The translations under genes and the position numbers were made by a program. The notes under the pieces were generated by a model. That model was not told the origin of the DNA and made no database searches. It saw nothing but the letters and a program-made list of their open reading frames with translations. Positions 17,116 through 25,671 of a stretch of DNA of 64,000 nucleotides are shown piece by piece. How positions within the stretch are numbered: the first letter of the stretch is position 1; each line of letters begins with the position of its first letter. The DNA is taken from contig NZ_CP111085.1 in the NCBI RefSeq assembly GCF_026278345.1, positions 4,808,282 to 4,872,281 on the forward strand, written 5' to 3'. Source of the DNA: Tellurirhabdus rosea. GTDB taxonomy: Bacteria; Bacteroidota; Bacteroidia; Cytophagales; Spirosomataceae.

Positions 17116-18192
17116 TTAGAACTTAAAGCCCACATTGACGCCGAAAGAGCGGCGCTGGGAGTTGTTGAAGCCTTCGATGGCGTCGTTGAGACCGTGGTGG
17201 TATACAAGGTCGATCAGCAGCGGACCGATGTCAAAGCCGAGGTTGCCCAGGGCCAGGAAGGTCCCGCTTTTGATTTCGTTGTCGTCGATATTGACCGTGT
17301 TGCTGCCGCCCAGCCGGTTGGCATATTCGGCGCCGACTCCCAGGCGCACGCCCGAGATTCCGCGCTTCGACTGCGCCAGTTTCACGCCTACCAGGACCGG
17401 AATCTGCAGCCACTGGGTATTGATGCGGCCCGTAATGTTTTCCAGATTCTGGCCGTCGCCGGGGGAGAAGTAGTTGGAGCTGGTGGCAAAATACTCGGCC
17501 CCGAGTTGTCCGTAGATGCGGCCGCCGAAGCGCGTGAAGACGCCGACCTGGTAGCCCAGGCGACCGCTCAGGTCGTTGCCGCCGGCATTTTCACCCAGAA
17601 AGCGCGTGGTGTTGGCCCCCGCATAGAAGCCTCCGGTGAAAGCCTTGTAGCGGTCGGCTTTCTTCTCCAGCTTTTCGTTTTCTTTCTTTACATCGTCAAG
17701 TTCTTCGCGCAGCCGGTCATATTCCCGTTTATCGACGGAATTGCGGTTTTCGGAGTTGTCACCGGAGCGGTTGTTGCGTCCGCCGAAAAGGCCGCCGCTG
17801 TTCGAGTCGCTGCGGTTATCGCGGTTGTCGCGGTTATTCCGGTCGCTGAAACCCGGCGCTACGCCGTCGTTGCGGCCCAACTGCCGGGCGGTTTCCATTC
17901 CGTCGCGGTATCCTTCCTTGTAGGCGTTGATGAGCGCCCGTTCGTATTGCTGCGTCGACATGCTGCGGTCCATCGGGCCCGACATGCTGCCCGAACGCTG
18001 GTCGTTCATGCGGCGGTCGTCGTACCGACGGTCATCCATTGACTGGTTATTCAGCGAACGGGAGTCGTTGGGCCGGACGTTGTCGCGGCGATAGCGGTCA
18101 TTATCGTTTGTTCGGGAATCACGCTGGCCGAACGCCACGTTAGCTCCGGCAATCCCCACCGCCAGCAGAGCTAAAGTAACCTGTTTTTTCAT
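17116..18192 (-). CDS. Outer-membrane beta-barrel protein with disordered and coiled-coil N-terminus
   Basis: The 358-residue protein has a signal peptide ending VAFGQ. Residues about 25-150 are an Arg/Asn/Asp/Ser-rich disordered stretch (DSRSLNNQSMDDRRYDDRR, RDNRDNRSDSNSGG). A coiled coil follows at about 150-185 (REELDDVKKENEKLEKKAD). The last 170 residues form an outer-membrane barrel of the PorT/OMP_b-brl class (FYAGANTTRFLGE, LGYQVGVFTRFGGRIYGQLGAEYF) ending in FGVNVGFKF. Its composition echoes that of the downstream lipoprotein, which suggests a shared structural role in the envelope. Function unknown. Confidence 0.8.
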   Translation of the reverse strand: MKKQVTLALLAVGIAGANVAFGQRDSRTNDNDRYRRDNVRPNDSRSLNNQSMDDRRYDDRRMNDQRSGSMSGPMDRSMSTQQYERALINAYKEGYRDGMETARQLGRNDGVAPGFSDRNNRDNRDNRSDSNSGGLFGGRNNRSGDNSENRNSVDKREYDRLREELDDVKKENEKLEKKADRYKAFTGGFYAGANTTRFLGENAGGNDLSGRLGYQVGVFTRFGGRIYGQLGAEYFATSSNYFSPGDGQNLENITGRINTQWLQIPVLVGVKLAQSKRGISGVRLGVGAEYANRLGGSNTVNIDDNEIKSGTFLALGNLGFDIGPLLIDLVYHHGLNDAIEGFNNSQRRSFGVNVGFKF

Positions 18193-18301
18193 GTTTAACG
18201 TTGAGTTTAACCCGTTTGGGTGTTCGTTAATGTAACAGGCCCTGTGGGGAAATGTTTAATAATGAACCGTTAAAAACGGGGCGAAACGGGGCCCGGAGTC
18301 T

Positions 18302-19072
18302 TCAGGCATCCAGCCAATCCTTGAACGTACTGACTTTTTCCTTACTGATAAAGACCTCCGTGCGCGGGTCGGGCTGCAATTCCAGTTTGAGTTTACTGCT
18401 GGAATAGGTGTGAATATTTTTGATTGAGGGCAGCGCGACCAGAAACTGCCGGTTGGCCCGGAAAAAATCCGCCGGATTCAGCATCGTCGCCAGCTTGTCG
18501 AGGCTGAAATCGAGCGGCAGCCGCTGGTTGTCTCGGGTGACCAGAAACGTGATCTTTTCTTCCGAGAAAAAATACGCCACCTCGCCCGTTTCGATGGTCC
18601 GCAGGCGCGTGCCGACCGTAATCAGGAACCGGTTTTTGTATTCCTGCCGGGGCTGGCCCATCACCTGACGCAGGGCTTCGAGATCGGTCAGGGAGAATTG
18701 CCGTTTCAGCGAATGATACTTCTGCATGGCCGCCGCCAGCGCTTCAAAGCTGACCGGCTTCAGCAGGTAATCGATGCTGTTGACCCGAAACGCCTTGATC
18801 ATGTATTCGTCGAAGGCCGTCGTGAAGATGATGGGCACCGACAGGTTCACCTGCTCAAAAATCCGGAAACACAGATCGTCTTCCAGATGAATATCCATGA
18901 AAATCAGGTCCGGGTAGTCGGGGTGTCCGGGGCTGTGGGTTTGCAGCCACTGCACGGTTTCCCGTACGGAAGGGAGCATGGCCGCCACGCGAATGGCGGG
19001 ATCATATTTTTTCAGCAGGTCTTCGAGCCGTTCAGCCGTCAGGTCTTCGTCTTCGATGATGAGTACGTTCAT
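18302..19072 (-). CDS. LytTR-family response regulator (AlgR/LytR type)
   Basis: A 256-residue two-domain regulator. Residues 1-120 are a receiver domain with the acidic pair (IIEDEDL), the phosphoacceptor Asp in DLIFMDIHLED, the conserved Thr/Ser position in IIFTTAFDEY and the Lys in YLLKPV. Residues about 145-256 are a LytTR DNA-binding domain (RFLITVGTRLRTIETGEVAYFFSEEKITFLV, FFRANRQFLVAL). It probably receives phosphate from one of the kinases encoded upstream on the same strand (19153-20733, 20809-21411). Repeat element C separates it from the PAS kinase gene. Target genes are unknown. Confidence 0.93.
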   Translation of the reverse strand: MNVLIIEDEDLTAERLEDLLKKYDPAIRVAAMLPSVRETVQWLQTHSPGHPDYPDLIFMDIHLEDDLCFRIFEQVNLSVPIIFTTAFDEYMIKAFRVNSIDYLLKPVSFEALAAAMQKYHSLKRQFSLTDLEALRQVMGQPRQEYKNRFLITVGTRLRTIETGEVAYFFSEEKITFLVTRDNQRLPLDFSLDKLATMLNPADFFRANRQFLVALPSIKNIHTYSSSKLKLELQPDPRTEVFISKEKVSTFKDWLDA

Positions 19073-19083
19073 GAGTTGTTTAT

Positions 19084-19155
19084 GATTTAAGGGTTAGGGT
19101 TAAAGTTTGAGGTTTCGCCTTTCCCGACGTTTTCCACCTTACACTTTTAACCCTA
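19084..19155. repeat. Intergenic inverted-repeat element C (degenerate)
   Basis: The left arm (19084-19116) reads as loose 7-mers (GATTTAA, GGGTTAG, GGTTAAA, GTTTGAG). The right arm (19135-19155), as complement, gives TAGGGTTAAAAGTGTAAGGT, matching the left arm at about 16 of 20 positions with one gap. The stop codon of the upstream kinase (19153-19155) is part of the right arm. No GCGGAGC core is present; this is the weakest member. Confidence 0.6.
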
Positions 19156-20733
19156 CTTATTCCAGGCCGGCAGTTCGAAGGCGAACGTCGCACCCGCGCC
19201 GGGGTGGTGTTCGTACCAGATTTCGCCCTGCAGGAGATGGACTAATTTTTTGGTAATGGCCAGCCCCAGCCCGTTGGAACTTTCGCCCGCCGTGGGTTTG
19301 GGCGAGAGCCTGGTGAATTTCCGGAACAGCCGGTCCGCTTCGTCGAGGGGCACGCCCGCGCCCTGGTCCTGTATCCGGGTGATGAGCGCGTCGGGTCCGG
19401 CAACGAGCTCGATCTGAATGGTGCCGCCCGGCGGCGAATACTTGATGGCGTTGGAAATCAGGTTGTCCAGAATCTGGTGGACGGCATTGGCGTCGGCCCG
19501 CACGTCCAGACTGCCCTCGGGCCAGGCCGTCGTCACCGACAACTGCTTGTGACGCATGCGTTCTCCGTAGAACTGCAGGACCCGGCTGACCTGTTCCGGC
19601 ATACTGACCCGCTCGCTCCGGATTTCGAGTTTTCCGGATTCGATGGTGTGAATGCTCAGGAAGTTGGTGATGAGGCTCAGCATTTTGTCGGCACAGCTCA
19701 GAACGCGGAGGACATGCGGCCGGACGTTCTCGGGATTGTCCAGAATGGCCAGTGCCTCGTGCTGCAGGTTGTACAGCGGGTTTTTCAGGTCGTGCGAGAC
19801 GATCTGCAGCAGCTCGTTCTTTTCCTCGTTCAGCTTTTTGAGTTCCCGGTTTTTGAGCCGGATTTCGAGGTTGCTGCGTTCAATCTCCCGGGCGTCGGCC
19901 TCGGCCTTTTCCTTGGCGGCGCGGAGGGCCTCTTCCAGTTGCTTGCGGCGGGTGATGTCGCGCACGTTGGCCAGAATACCACCCACGGCCTCGTTGTTGA
20001 CCTGGCTGGTGGCGAAAGTTTCGACCCAGCGCATCTTGCCCTGCAAATCCACAATCCGGTATTCGGCCAGCACCTGCATCAGCTCTCCGGTCGCCAGCTT
20101 ATGGAACAGGTCGATCATCTGCGGCCGCTCTTCCGGATGAATCCACCAAAGCAGGTCGCCCTGTTTTTCGGTCAGCAGTTCGGGAGCCAGGTCAGAAATG
20201 AGGTCGCGGCGATTGGTGTAGAGGAGCCGTCCGTCCGTCGCATAAATCTGGATCTGGTCTTCAATATTTTCCATCATGGCCTGAAAGCGGGCCGCCTGCC
20301 GCTGGATTTCGGCTGCCTGTTCCTTGGCCTGGGTGATGTCGCGAAAGTTGAGGATGATGCCGTTGATCAGCGGATTGTCGAGCTGGTTGGAGGCCGTCGC
20401 TTCAATCCAGCGCCAGGAGCCGTTTTTGTGCAGAAACCGCCAGCTGAAAACGATCGGGGTTTTGTCCTTGCTTTCGACAAAATCGAAAAAGGTCTTCCGG
20501 ACCCGGTCCCGGTCTTCGGGGTGGTGGAGCAGGTACTGGCTGCGCGCCAGCATTTCCTCCGGCTCGTACCCCAGCACCCGCCGCACCGACGGGCTGACGT
20601 ACCGCTCGATTCCCCCGGCATCGGAGATGATGATCACATCCGAGCTATGCTCAATAAGCGCCCGGAAGTTGGTGAGCTGGGTCTGAAATGCCGAATGCAG
20701 GGGCATGGAAGTACTGGATGGGTTAGCAGGCAT
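19153..20733 (-). CDS. PAS-domain sensor histidine kinase
   Basis: The 526-residue protein has two PAS/PAC modules (about 18-135 and 145-262), each ending in a PAC-like strand (NGIILNFRDIT, GGILANVRDIT). A charged coiled coil follows at about 265-305, then HisKA with the phosphoacceptor His in QIVSHDLKNPL, and HATPase_c with N box LISNAIKYSP, G1 DQGAGVP and G2 NGLGLAITKKL. No transmembrane segment is evident, so it should sense an intracellular or diffusible signal. It has its own -7 box at 20754-20761. Its likely partner is the LytTR regulator 80 bases downstream, although LytTR regulators more often pair with LytS-type kinases. Confidence 0.93.
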   Translation of the reverse strand: MPANPSSTSMPLHSAFQTQLTNFRALIEHSSDVIIISDAGGIERYVSPSVRRVLGYEPEEMLARSQYLLHHPEDRDRVRKTFFDFVESKDKTPIVFSWRFLHKNGSWRWIEATASNQLDNPLINGIILNFRDITQAKEQAAEIQRQAARFQAMMENIEDQIQIYATDGRLLYTNRRDLISDLAPELLTEKQGDLLWWIHPEERPQMIDLFHKLATGELMQVLAEYRIVDLQGKMRWVETFATSQVNNEAVGGILANVRDITRRKQLEEALRAAKEKAEADAREIERSNLEIRLKNRELKKLNEEKNELLQIVSHDLKNPLYNLQHEALAILDNPENVRPHVLRVLSCADKMLSLITNFLSIHTIESGKLEIRSERVSMPEQVSRVLQFYGERMRHKQLSVTTAWPEGSLDVRADANAVHQILDNLISNAIKYSPPGGTIQIELVAGPDALITRIQDQGAGVPLDEADRLFRKFTRLSPKPTAGESSNGLGLAITKKLVHLLQGEIWYEHHPGAGATFAFELPAWNK

Positions 20734-20753
20734 TGAAGTCGGTGAATGTCCGA

Positions 20754-20761
20754 CAAAGATA
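20754..20761 (-). promoter_or_regulatory. Bacteroidota-type -7 box upstream of the PAS kinase gene
   Basis: On the minus strand this reads TATCTTTG, an exact TAnnTTTG match ending about 20 bases before the ATG at 20733. It suggests the kinase can be transcribed independently of the LytS-like gene upstream. No clear -33 element is visible. Confidence 0.5.
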
Positions 20762-20808
20762 CGATTAACAAGGGTGTATACGTTTGGTATGGACGATAAG
20801 AACCGGGT

Positions 20809-21411
20809 TTAACGGTCGGTTCGCAGCAGCGGAATCTGGACGGCAAACTGCTTGTCCGTTTCGTCCACATTCACCGGAAGGCCGGTGAGCAGGGCGTAAC
20901 GGTGCCGGATATTGGCCAGCCCGAGGCGTCGGTCTCCCTCCGGCTGCGTACGCAACTGGCGGTTGTTCCGGACGGTCAGCACGGACGCCTCCCCGACGAG
21001 CATTTCGACCAGCAGCGGCTCGGTGGCCGACATGCGGTTATGCCGGATCGCATTTTCGATCAACAGCTGAAGCGTGAAAGGCAGCAGGGTGAAATGGCGG
21101 CAGGCTTCCTGCGGCGGAAAGGTCACCCGAAACTTTCGGCGGAAGCGGACTTCCAGCAGAAAGGCGTACGACCGGGCAAAGTCCATTTCGTCGCTGAGTG
21201 AAACGCGCTCGTCGTCCTTATGCTCCAGAATATAGCGATAAGCCCGGGCCAGATGGTCGATGAACTGCTCGGACAGGTCCGGGTCCTTGCGCACCAGCGA
21301 GGCCAGAACGCTCAGGCTGTTGAACAAAAAATGCGGACTGATCTGGTCTTTCAGGGCGGCAAACTGGGCCTGAAAGTGGTTATCGTTTACGATCTTCTCT
21401 TCTTCGCGCAT
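20809..21411 (-). CDS. Short LytS-type histidine kinase lacking a sensor domain
   Basis: Only 200 residues. The protein begins almost at the His_kinase motif: FAALKDQISPHFLFNSLSVLASLV carries the phosphoacceptor His. An ATPase region follows (LPFTLQLLIENAIRHNRMS as N box, DRRLGLANIRHRYALL as G2). Typical LytS-like kinases of Bacteroidota have about 350 residues with four or more N-terminal membrane helices. Here an in-frame stop lies about 36 bases upstream of the ATG, so the frame cannot be extended. It could be a genuinely soluble kinase or a remnant. It is the natural type of partner for the LytTR regulator two genes downstream. Confidence 0.82.
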   Translation of the reverse strand: MREEEKIVNDNHFQAQFAALKDQISPHFLFNSLSVLASLVRKDPDLSEQFIDHLARAYRYILEHKDDERVSLSDEMDFARSYAFLLEVRFRRKFRVTFPPQEACRHFTLLPFTLQLLIENAIRHNRMSATEPLLVEMLVGEASVLTVRNNRQLRTQPEGDRRLGLANIRHRYALLTGLPVNVDETDKQFAVQIPLLRTDR

Positions 21412-21661
21412 GGGAAATGGTTCGGTCGCCCCGTTCTCTTTCTCGGTTCAGGAATCTAACGCAATCTACCACTTCCTGTTTGCCCTCAAAAAGAAATTCT
21501 GACGAAGCCGCCAACCGGGTTGCTGAACCGCCGGTACGTCCGACGAAGGAAAAATGTTACCGAAATGTTAACTGGTTTAAATAATTGTTAAGGTCGTCGG
21601 GGGCGAAGCGGAGGGCTTGGGGGATGCTCTAATTTTACCCGTCCAAACCTATTCACGCTCT

Positions 21662-23170
21662 ATGACAACGACCCGTTTACTCTTCCCTGCCATGGTTTCC
21701 GGTCTGCTGCTGACCGCCTGCAGCGACCACCCGGTGCCCGGCCCGATTCGGGAAGATGCCGCTGCCTTTCAACTCGTGGCGACTCAGGACCTGGGCGGTA
21801 CGGCGGCGGCCGAAATCTCGGCCTTCGACCCCGCGACCAAACGGCTGTTTACGGTGAGCAACGAAACCACGCCCCGCATTGATGTTCTGGATCTGTCGGC
21901 CCTGCCGACGGTGAAAAAGCTTCCGTCCATCGACGTGGCGGCGTATGGCGGGGTAGCCAACAGCGTGGCCGTACACGACGGCAAACTCGCGATTGCCATT
22001 GAAGCCACCGTCAAACAGGACAACGGCAGCGTCGTGATCCTCAACACGAACACGCTGAATCTGATCAGACAGGTTCCGGTGGGAGCGTTGCCAGACATGG
22101 TGACGTTCAGCCCCGACGGCCGCTTCATCATCACGGCTAACGAAGGCGAACCGAATGCCAGTTACACCAACGATCCGGAAGGGTCCATTTCCATCATCGA
22201 CGTGTCGGCCAATTACGGGGTCCGCACCCTCGGCTTTGGGGCTTTTGCCGGATCGCTGAACCAGCTGACGGCGGGCGGCTTCCGGGTTTTCGGCCCCAAT
22301 GCAACGCTGGCCAAAGACGTTGAGCCGGAATACGTAGCCGTTTCGGCGGATTCGCGAAAGGCGTTTGTCACCCTGCAGGAGAACAACGGCATTGCCGAGG
22401 TAGACCTCATCAACGGCACGATTCTGCGGATTCTGCCGCTGGGAACCAAAAATTACAACCTGGCCGAAAACGCGATTGACCCCAGCGACCGGGATTCCCG
22501 GATTCAACCGGGCGTCTGGCCGGTTCAGTCATTTTTCCTGCCCGATGCCATCTCGACGTTCAAAGCCGGTTCAATGGAGTATTACGTTACCGCCGACGAA
22601 GGAGACGCCCGGGAGTACACGGCCCTGACCGAAGAAGTCCGCATCGGTAGCCTGAACCTCGACGCCACAGCCTTCCCCAACGGAGCCACGCTGAAGCAGA
22701 ACGCCAGCCTGGGCCGTCTGCGCGTGACCAATACCGCCGGCGACACCGACCGGGACGGGGATTATGATGTCCTCTACGGTTTCGGCGGCCGGGGTTTCAG
22801 CATCTACAACGCCACGACGGGCCAGCGGGTGTACGAGTCCGGGAAAAGCCTGGAGGAGCGGGTCATTGCCGCCGGCAAATACGACGACGACCGCTCGGAC
22901 GACAAAGGCGTGGAACCGGAGGGGGTGGTTGTCGGAAGCATAAACGGCAGGCCCATCGCCTTTGTCGGCCTGGAACGGGCCGATGCCATAGCCATTTACG
23001 ATGTCAGCAATCCGGCGGCTCCCCAATTCCTGCAGCTTCTCGAAACCGGCGACGCCCCGGAAGGCTTGCTGTTTGTGCCTGCTTCCCAAAGCCCGAATGG
23101 TCGCAGTATGTTGGTTGTCAGCAACGAAGGCGACGGTACCGTTCGCATTTACCAGCCGAATAAACTGTAA
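21662..23170 (+). CDS. Choice-of-anchor I family beta-propeller lipoprotein
   Basis: A 502-residue lipoprotein with lipobox LLTAC. The body is a seven-bladed propeller-like series with LVIVD/YVTN-style repeats (FDPATKRLFTVSNET, VTFSPDGRFIITANEGEPN, YVAVSADSRKAFVTLQENNGIAEVDL). It has the signature stretch EGEPNASYTNDPEGSISIID of the choice-of-anchor I family. It is probably displayed on the cell surface or periplasmic face. Some family relatives are attached to phosphatases or nucleases, but no such domain is present here. I use the ATG at 21662, which begins a proper lipoprotein signal, rather than the TTG at 21617. Function unknown. Confidence 0.85.
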   Translation: MTTTRLLFPAMVSGLLLTACSDHPVPGPIREDAAAFQLVATQDLGGTAAAEISAFDPATKRLFTVSNETTPRIDVLDLSALPTVKKLPSIDVAAYGGVANSVAVHDGKLAIAIEATVKQDNGSVVILNTNTLNLIRQVPVGALPDMVTFSPDGRFIITANEGEPNASYTNDPEGSISIIDVSANYGVRTLGFGAFAGSLNQLTAGGFRVFGPNATLAKDVEPEYVAVSADSRKAFVTLQENNGIAEVDLINGTILRILPLGTKNYNLAENAIDPSDRDSRIQPGVWPVQSFFLPDAISTFKAGSMEYYVTADEGDAREYTALTEEVRIGSLNLDATAFPNGATLKQNASLGRLRVTNTAGDTDRDGDYDVLYGFGGRGFSIYNATTGQRVYESGKSLEERVIAAGKYDDDRSDDKGVEPEGVVVGSINGRPIAFVGLERADAIAIYDVSNPAAPQFLQLLETGDAPEGLLFVPASQSPNGRSMLVVSNEGDGTVRIYQPNKL

Positions 23171-23190
23171 CAGCAGGCGTACAAACCGCA

Positions 23191-23222
23191 AAAAGCCCCG
23201 GTGTAGCGCCGGGGTTTTTTGC
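23191..23222. terminator. Bidirectional intrinsic terminator between convergent genes
   Basis: CCCCGG (23196-23201) pairs with CCGGGG (23209-23214). It is flanked by an A run on the left and a T run on the right, so it can stop both the propeller gene (plus) and the TonB receptor gene (minus). Confidence 0.85.
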
Positions 23223-23235
23223 GGTTTTACCAGAC

Positions 23236-25593
23236 TTAGAATTCAATCCTGTAGTTGACGTTCGGAAAAAAGCCGAGCTGGTACATCGTCCGGATGCGGT
23301 GGCTCCGGGTGTCATAACTTTGGGTGTAGATGTTTTTTGCGCCGGTCACGTTCTGTAAATCAAGGAGCCACTCCTGCGTTAGGCGGCGGCCATTGTGGCG
23401 ATACGTGATTTTGACATCCGTGCGGAAATAGTCTCTGTATTTCTGCGAAAAGGCCTGGTTGTCAAGGTAAACCGTTTCGTTTTTTCGTGCCGAGGCAGCC
23501 AGGTCAATCGGCGTATAGCGGCGTCCGCCCGCCAGCGAAATCCGGGTGTCGAGGGAGAGCGTATTGCGTTCGCTCAGGCGAAACTCGCGACCCAGTAGAA
23601 AATTGGCGGCGTAGCGCCCGTTGAAAGCCGTGTTGCGCCAGACTTTGTCGCTGCCCCGGTACTTCGCTTCGTAAAGCGATGCCGTTGCCAGGAAGTAATA
23701 GCCGTCCGAGAATGTCCGTTCAGCGGTCAATTCGAGTCCGTAATTCCGCCCGAGGCCCGCATTGGTCAGACTATCGGTAACCACGTTGTTCAGCCCGGCG
23801 CCGAAATTAAGACCCGATTGCCAGGACGGTCGCTGTTCTACAGGAACGTTGTAGAGGTACTGGAAATACGACTCTGCCTTAAGGCGAATATTGTCCCCAA
23901 TTGTCGTTTCGTAGCCCGCTACCGTCTGAAAGCTGCGCGTAAACGAGAGCTTCCGGTTGGTTTCGATGAGGCGGGTATCGGAGATCCGCGTCTGCTTGAA
24001 ATAAAGCTGAAGCGGCTGCAACTGGCTGTTCAGGCCCGTGTGGAACGAAAGCGTCTGGCGGGGCGCTACCTCATAGCGCAGTCCCAGCCGGGGTTCCAGC
24101 GCAGCCGTGCCGTTCAGCGTGAAGAAGTCGCCGTGCAGACCCGTGTTCAGCGTCAGCCGGTTGGTCGGGCGAAACTGCCACTGCACAAACGCCTGCGCCA
24201 GTCCGGCCGTTTCGTGGGCCGAGTAGATGGGTTTCCAGACACGGCGCTGGTAGAACACGCTGTCGGCAAAATTGAAAAATAATTGGTGGAGGGATAACCC
24301 CGCCGCTACGGTATGCCGGGCGTTGAACTTCTGGTTGTATTGTACGATGGCACTCAGGCGGCTCTGGCTCGAATGGTCGCGGTAGAACGGATGCGCCACA
24401 AATTCGGTGTTCAGCGTATCGTCGATTACCCGGAAGGTGTTTCCCGAGGCTGCCAGCGTTAGTTTCAGGGACGTGCGGTCGTTGACAAAATGAGTGTATG
24501 AACTGCCTACGATCCCAACGCTCGCTTTGTTGTAGTCGTTGGTTGTCCCGTTGTTGTAGAAATTTGTGGTATCCTTCGGGTCGGCGATGAAGTTGATGTT
24601 GCTCTGGCCGCCGATGCCAAAGAGGGTAAAGCGGCTGCCGGGGCGATGGGTCGGAACGTCAATTTTGAAAGTGAGGTCGTGAAAGTTCGGCACCGCGGAC
24701 CCGGTGCCGAAGTTGACCCCCAGTTTCTTCACCACCGACAGGACCGAATAACGGTAGTGGATCAGAAAAGTAGCCCGTTTGCCCGGTACGAACGGCCCTT
24801 CCAGGCCCGCCTCGAAGCCGTTGAAGCCGATTTGGCCCGTGTATTCCCGTCTGGTGGAATTGCCGTTGCGCAGCTGCAAATCAAACACACCGCTGATGCC
24901 ATTGCCGTATTGAGCCGGAAACGCGCCGGTGAAAAAATCCGATTTCGCCAGGGTATTGTTGTTCAGAATGGTAACCGGGCCGCCCGTCCCACCCAGCGGG
25001 CCGTAGTGGTTAGGGTTCGGCATGTCCACGCCTTCGAGCCGCCAGAGCAGTCCCAGCGGCGAGTTGCCCCGGATGACGATGTCGTTGCGGGAGTCGTTGT
25101 TGCCAACCACGCCGGCGAAGTTGGCGGCCATGCGGGCCGGATCGTTACGCCCCCCGGCAAAGCGGCGAGTCTGCTCCACGTCAAAAGTCCGGGCGCTCAG
25201 CGTGCCGAATTCGTTGTTCAGCAACGACTGGTCGCGTTTTACTTTGACCGTTACCTCCTGCCCAATCAGGACATCTTCCTGCAAACTAATGGTTAGAACC
25301 ACTTCTTTACCGGACGTAACCAGCACGTTGGGAATGGTCTGGGTGCGGTATCCCATAAACGAAATCTGCAGCGACTGGCGGCCTACCGCAACGTTGGTGA
25401 GGTTAAAGTTTCCCTCCGTGTCCGTTGTGGTGCCTTTCAGCGGCGTAGTCTGAGCCAGCAGGACGGTCGCGCCGGGCAGGCCTGCCCCGGACTGGGCGTC
25501 AACCACGCGGCCTTTCATGGTTTGGGTGAGCGTTTGGGCAAGGCTCGGCAGTGCTATCACGAGCAGAGGCAGGCAGTACAGTAGCTTTTTCAT
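23236..25593 (-). CDS. TonB-dependent outer-membrane receptor with carboxypeptidase-regulatory domain
   Basis: The 785-residue protein has a signal peptide ending LPSLAQ. A carboxypeptidase-regulatory-like domain covers about 25-110 (MKGRVVDAQSGAGLPGATVLL, FMGYRTQTIPNVLV). A plug domain follows (RMAANFAGVVGNNDSRNDIVI, RLEGVDMPNPNHYGP) and then the barrel, ending in FPNVNYRIEF. The sequence QFQTVAGYET and repeated aromatic barrel strands fit siderophore or vitamin-type receptors rather than SusC, and no SusD gene is adjacent. The cargo is unknown. It converges on the propeller lipoprotein gene with a shared terminator. Confidence 0.9.
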   Translation of the reverse strand: MKKLLYCLPLLVIALPSLAQTLTQTMKGRVVDAQSGAGLPGATVLLAQTTPLKGTTTDTEGNFNLTNVAVGRQSLQISFMGYRTQTIPNVLVTSGKEVVLTISLQEDVLIGQEVTVKVKRDQSLLNNEFGTLSARTFDVEQTRRFAGGRNDPARMAANFAGVVGNNDSRNDIVIRGNSPLGLLWRLEGVDMPNPNHYGPLGGTGGPVTILNNNTLAKSDFFTGAFPAQYGNGISGVFDLQLRNGNSTRREYTGQIGFNGFEAGLEGPFVPGKRATFLIHYRYSVLSVVKKLGVNFGTGSAVPNFHDLTFKIDVPTHRPGSRFTLFGIGGQSNINFIADPKDTTNFYNNGTTNDYNKASVGIVGSSYTHFVNDRTSLKLTLAASGNTFRVIDDTLNTEFVAHPFYRDHSSQSRLSAIVQYNQKFNARHTVAAGLSLHQLFFNFADSVFYQRRVWKPIYSAHETAGLAQAFVQWQFRPTNRLTLNTGLHGDFFTLNGTAALEPRLGLRYEVAPRQTLSFHTGLNSQLQPLQLYFKQTRISDTRLIETNRKLSFTRSFQTVAGYETTIGDNIRLKAESYFQYLYNVPVEQRPSWQSGLNFGAGLNNVVTDSLTNAGLGRNYGLELTAERTFSDGYYFLATASLYEAKYRGSDKVWRNTAFNGRYAANFLLGREFRLSERNTLSLDTRISLAGGRRYTPIDLAASARKNETVYLDNQAFSQKYRDYFRTDVKITYRHNGRRLTQEWLLDLQNVTGAKNIYTQSYDTRSHRIRTMYQLGFFPNVNYRIEF

Positions 25594-25671
25594 TAGCAGT
25601 TGTTGGTAAAGATGGTAGGCAAAGCGGCACCGTTGACGCCCTGTCAGAGGCGTTGGCCTATGGGATGAGAA

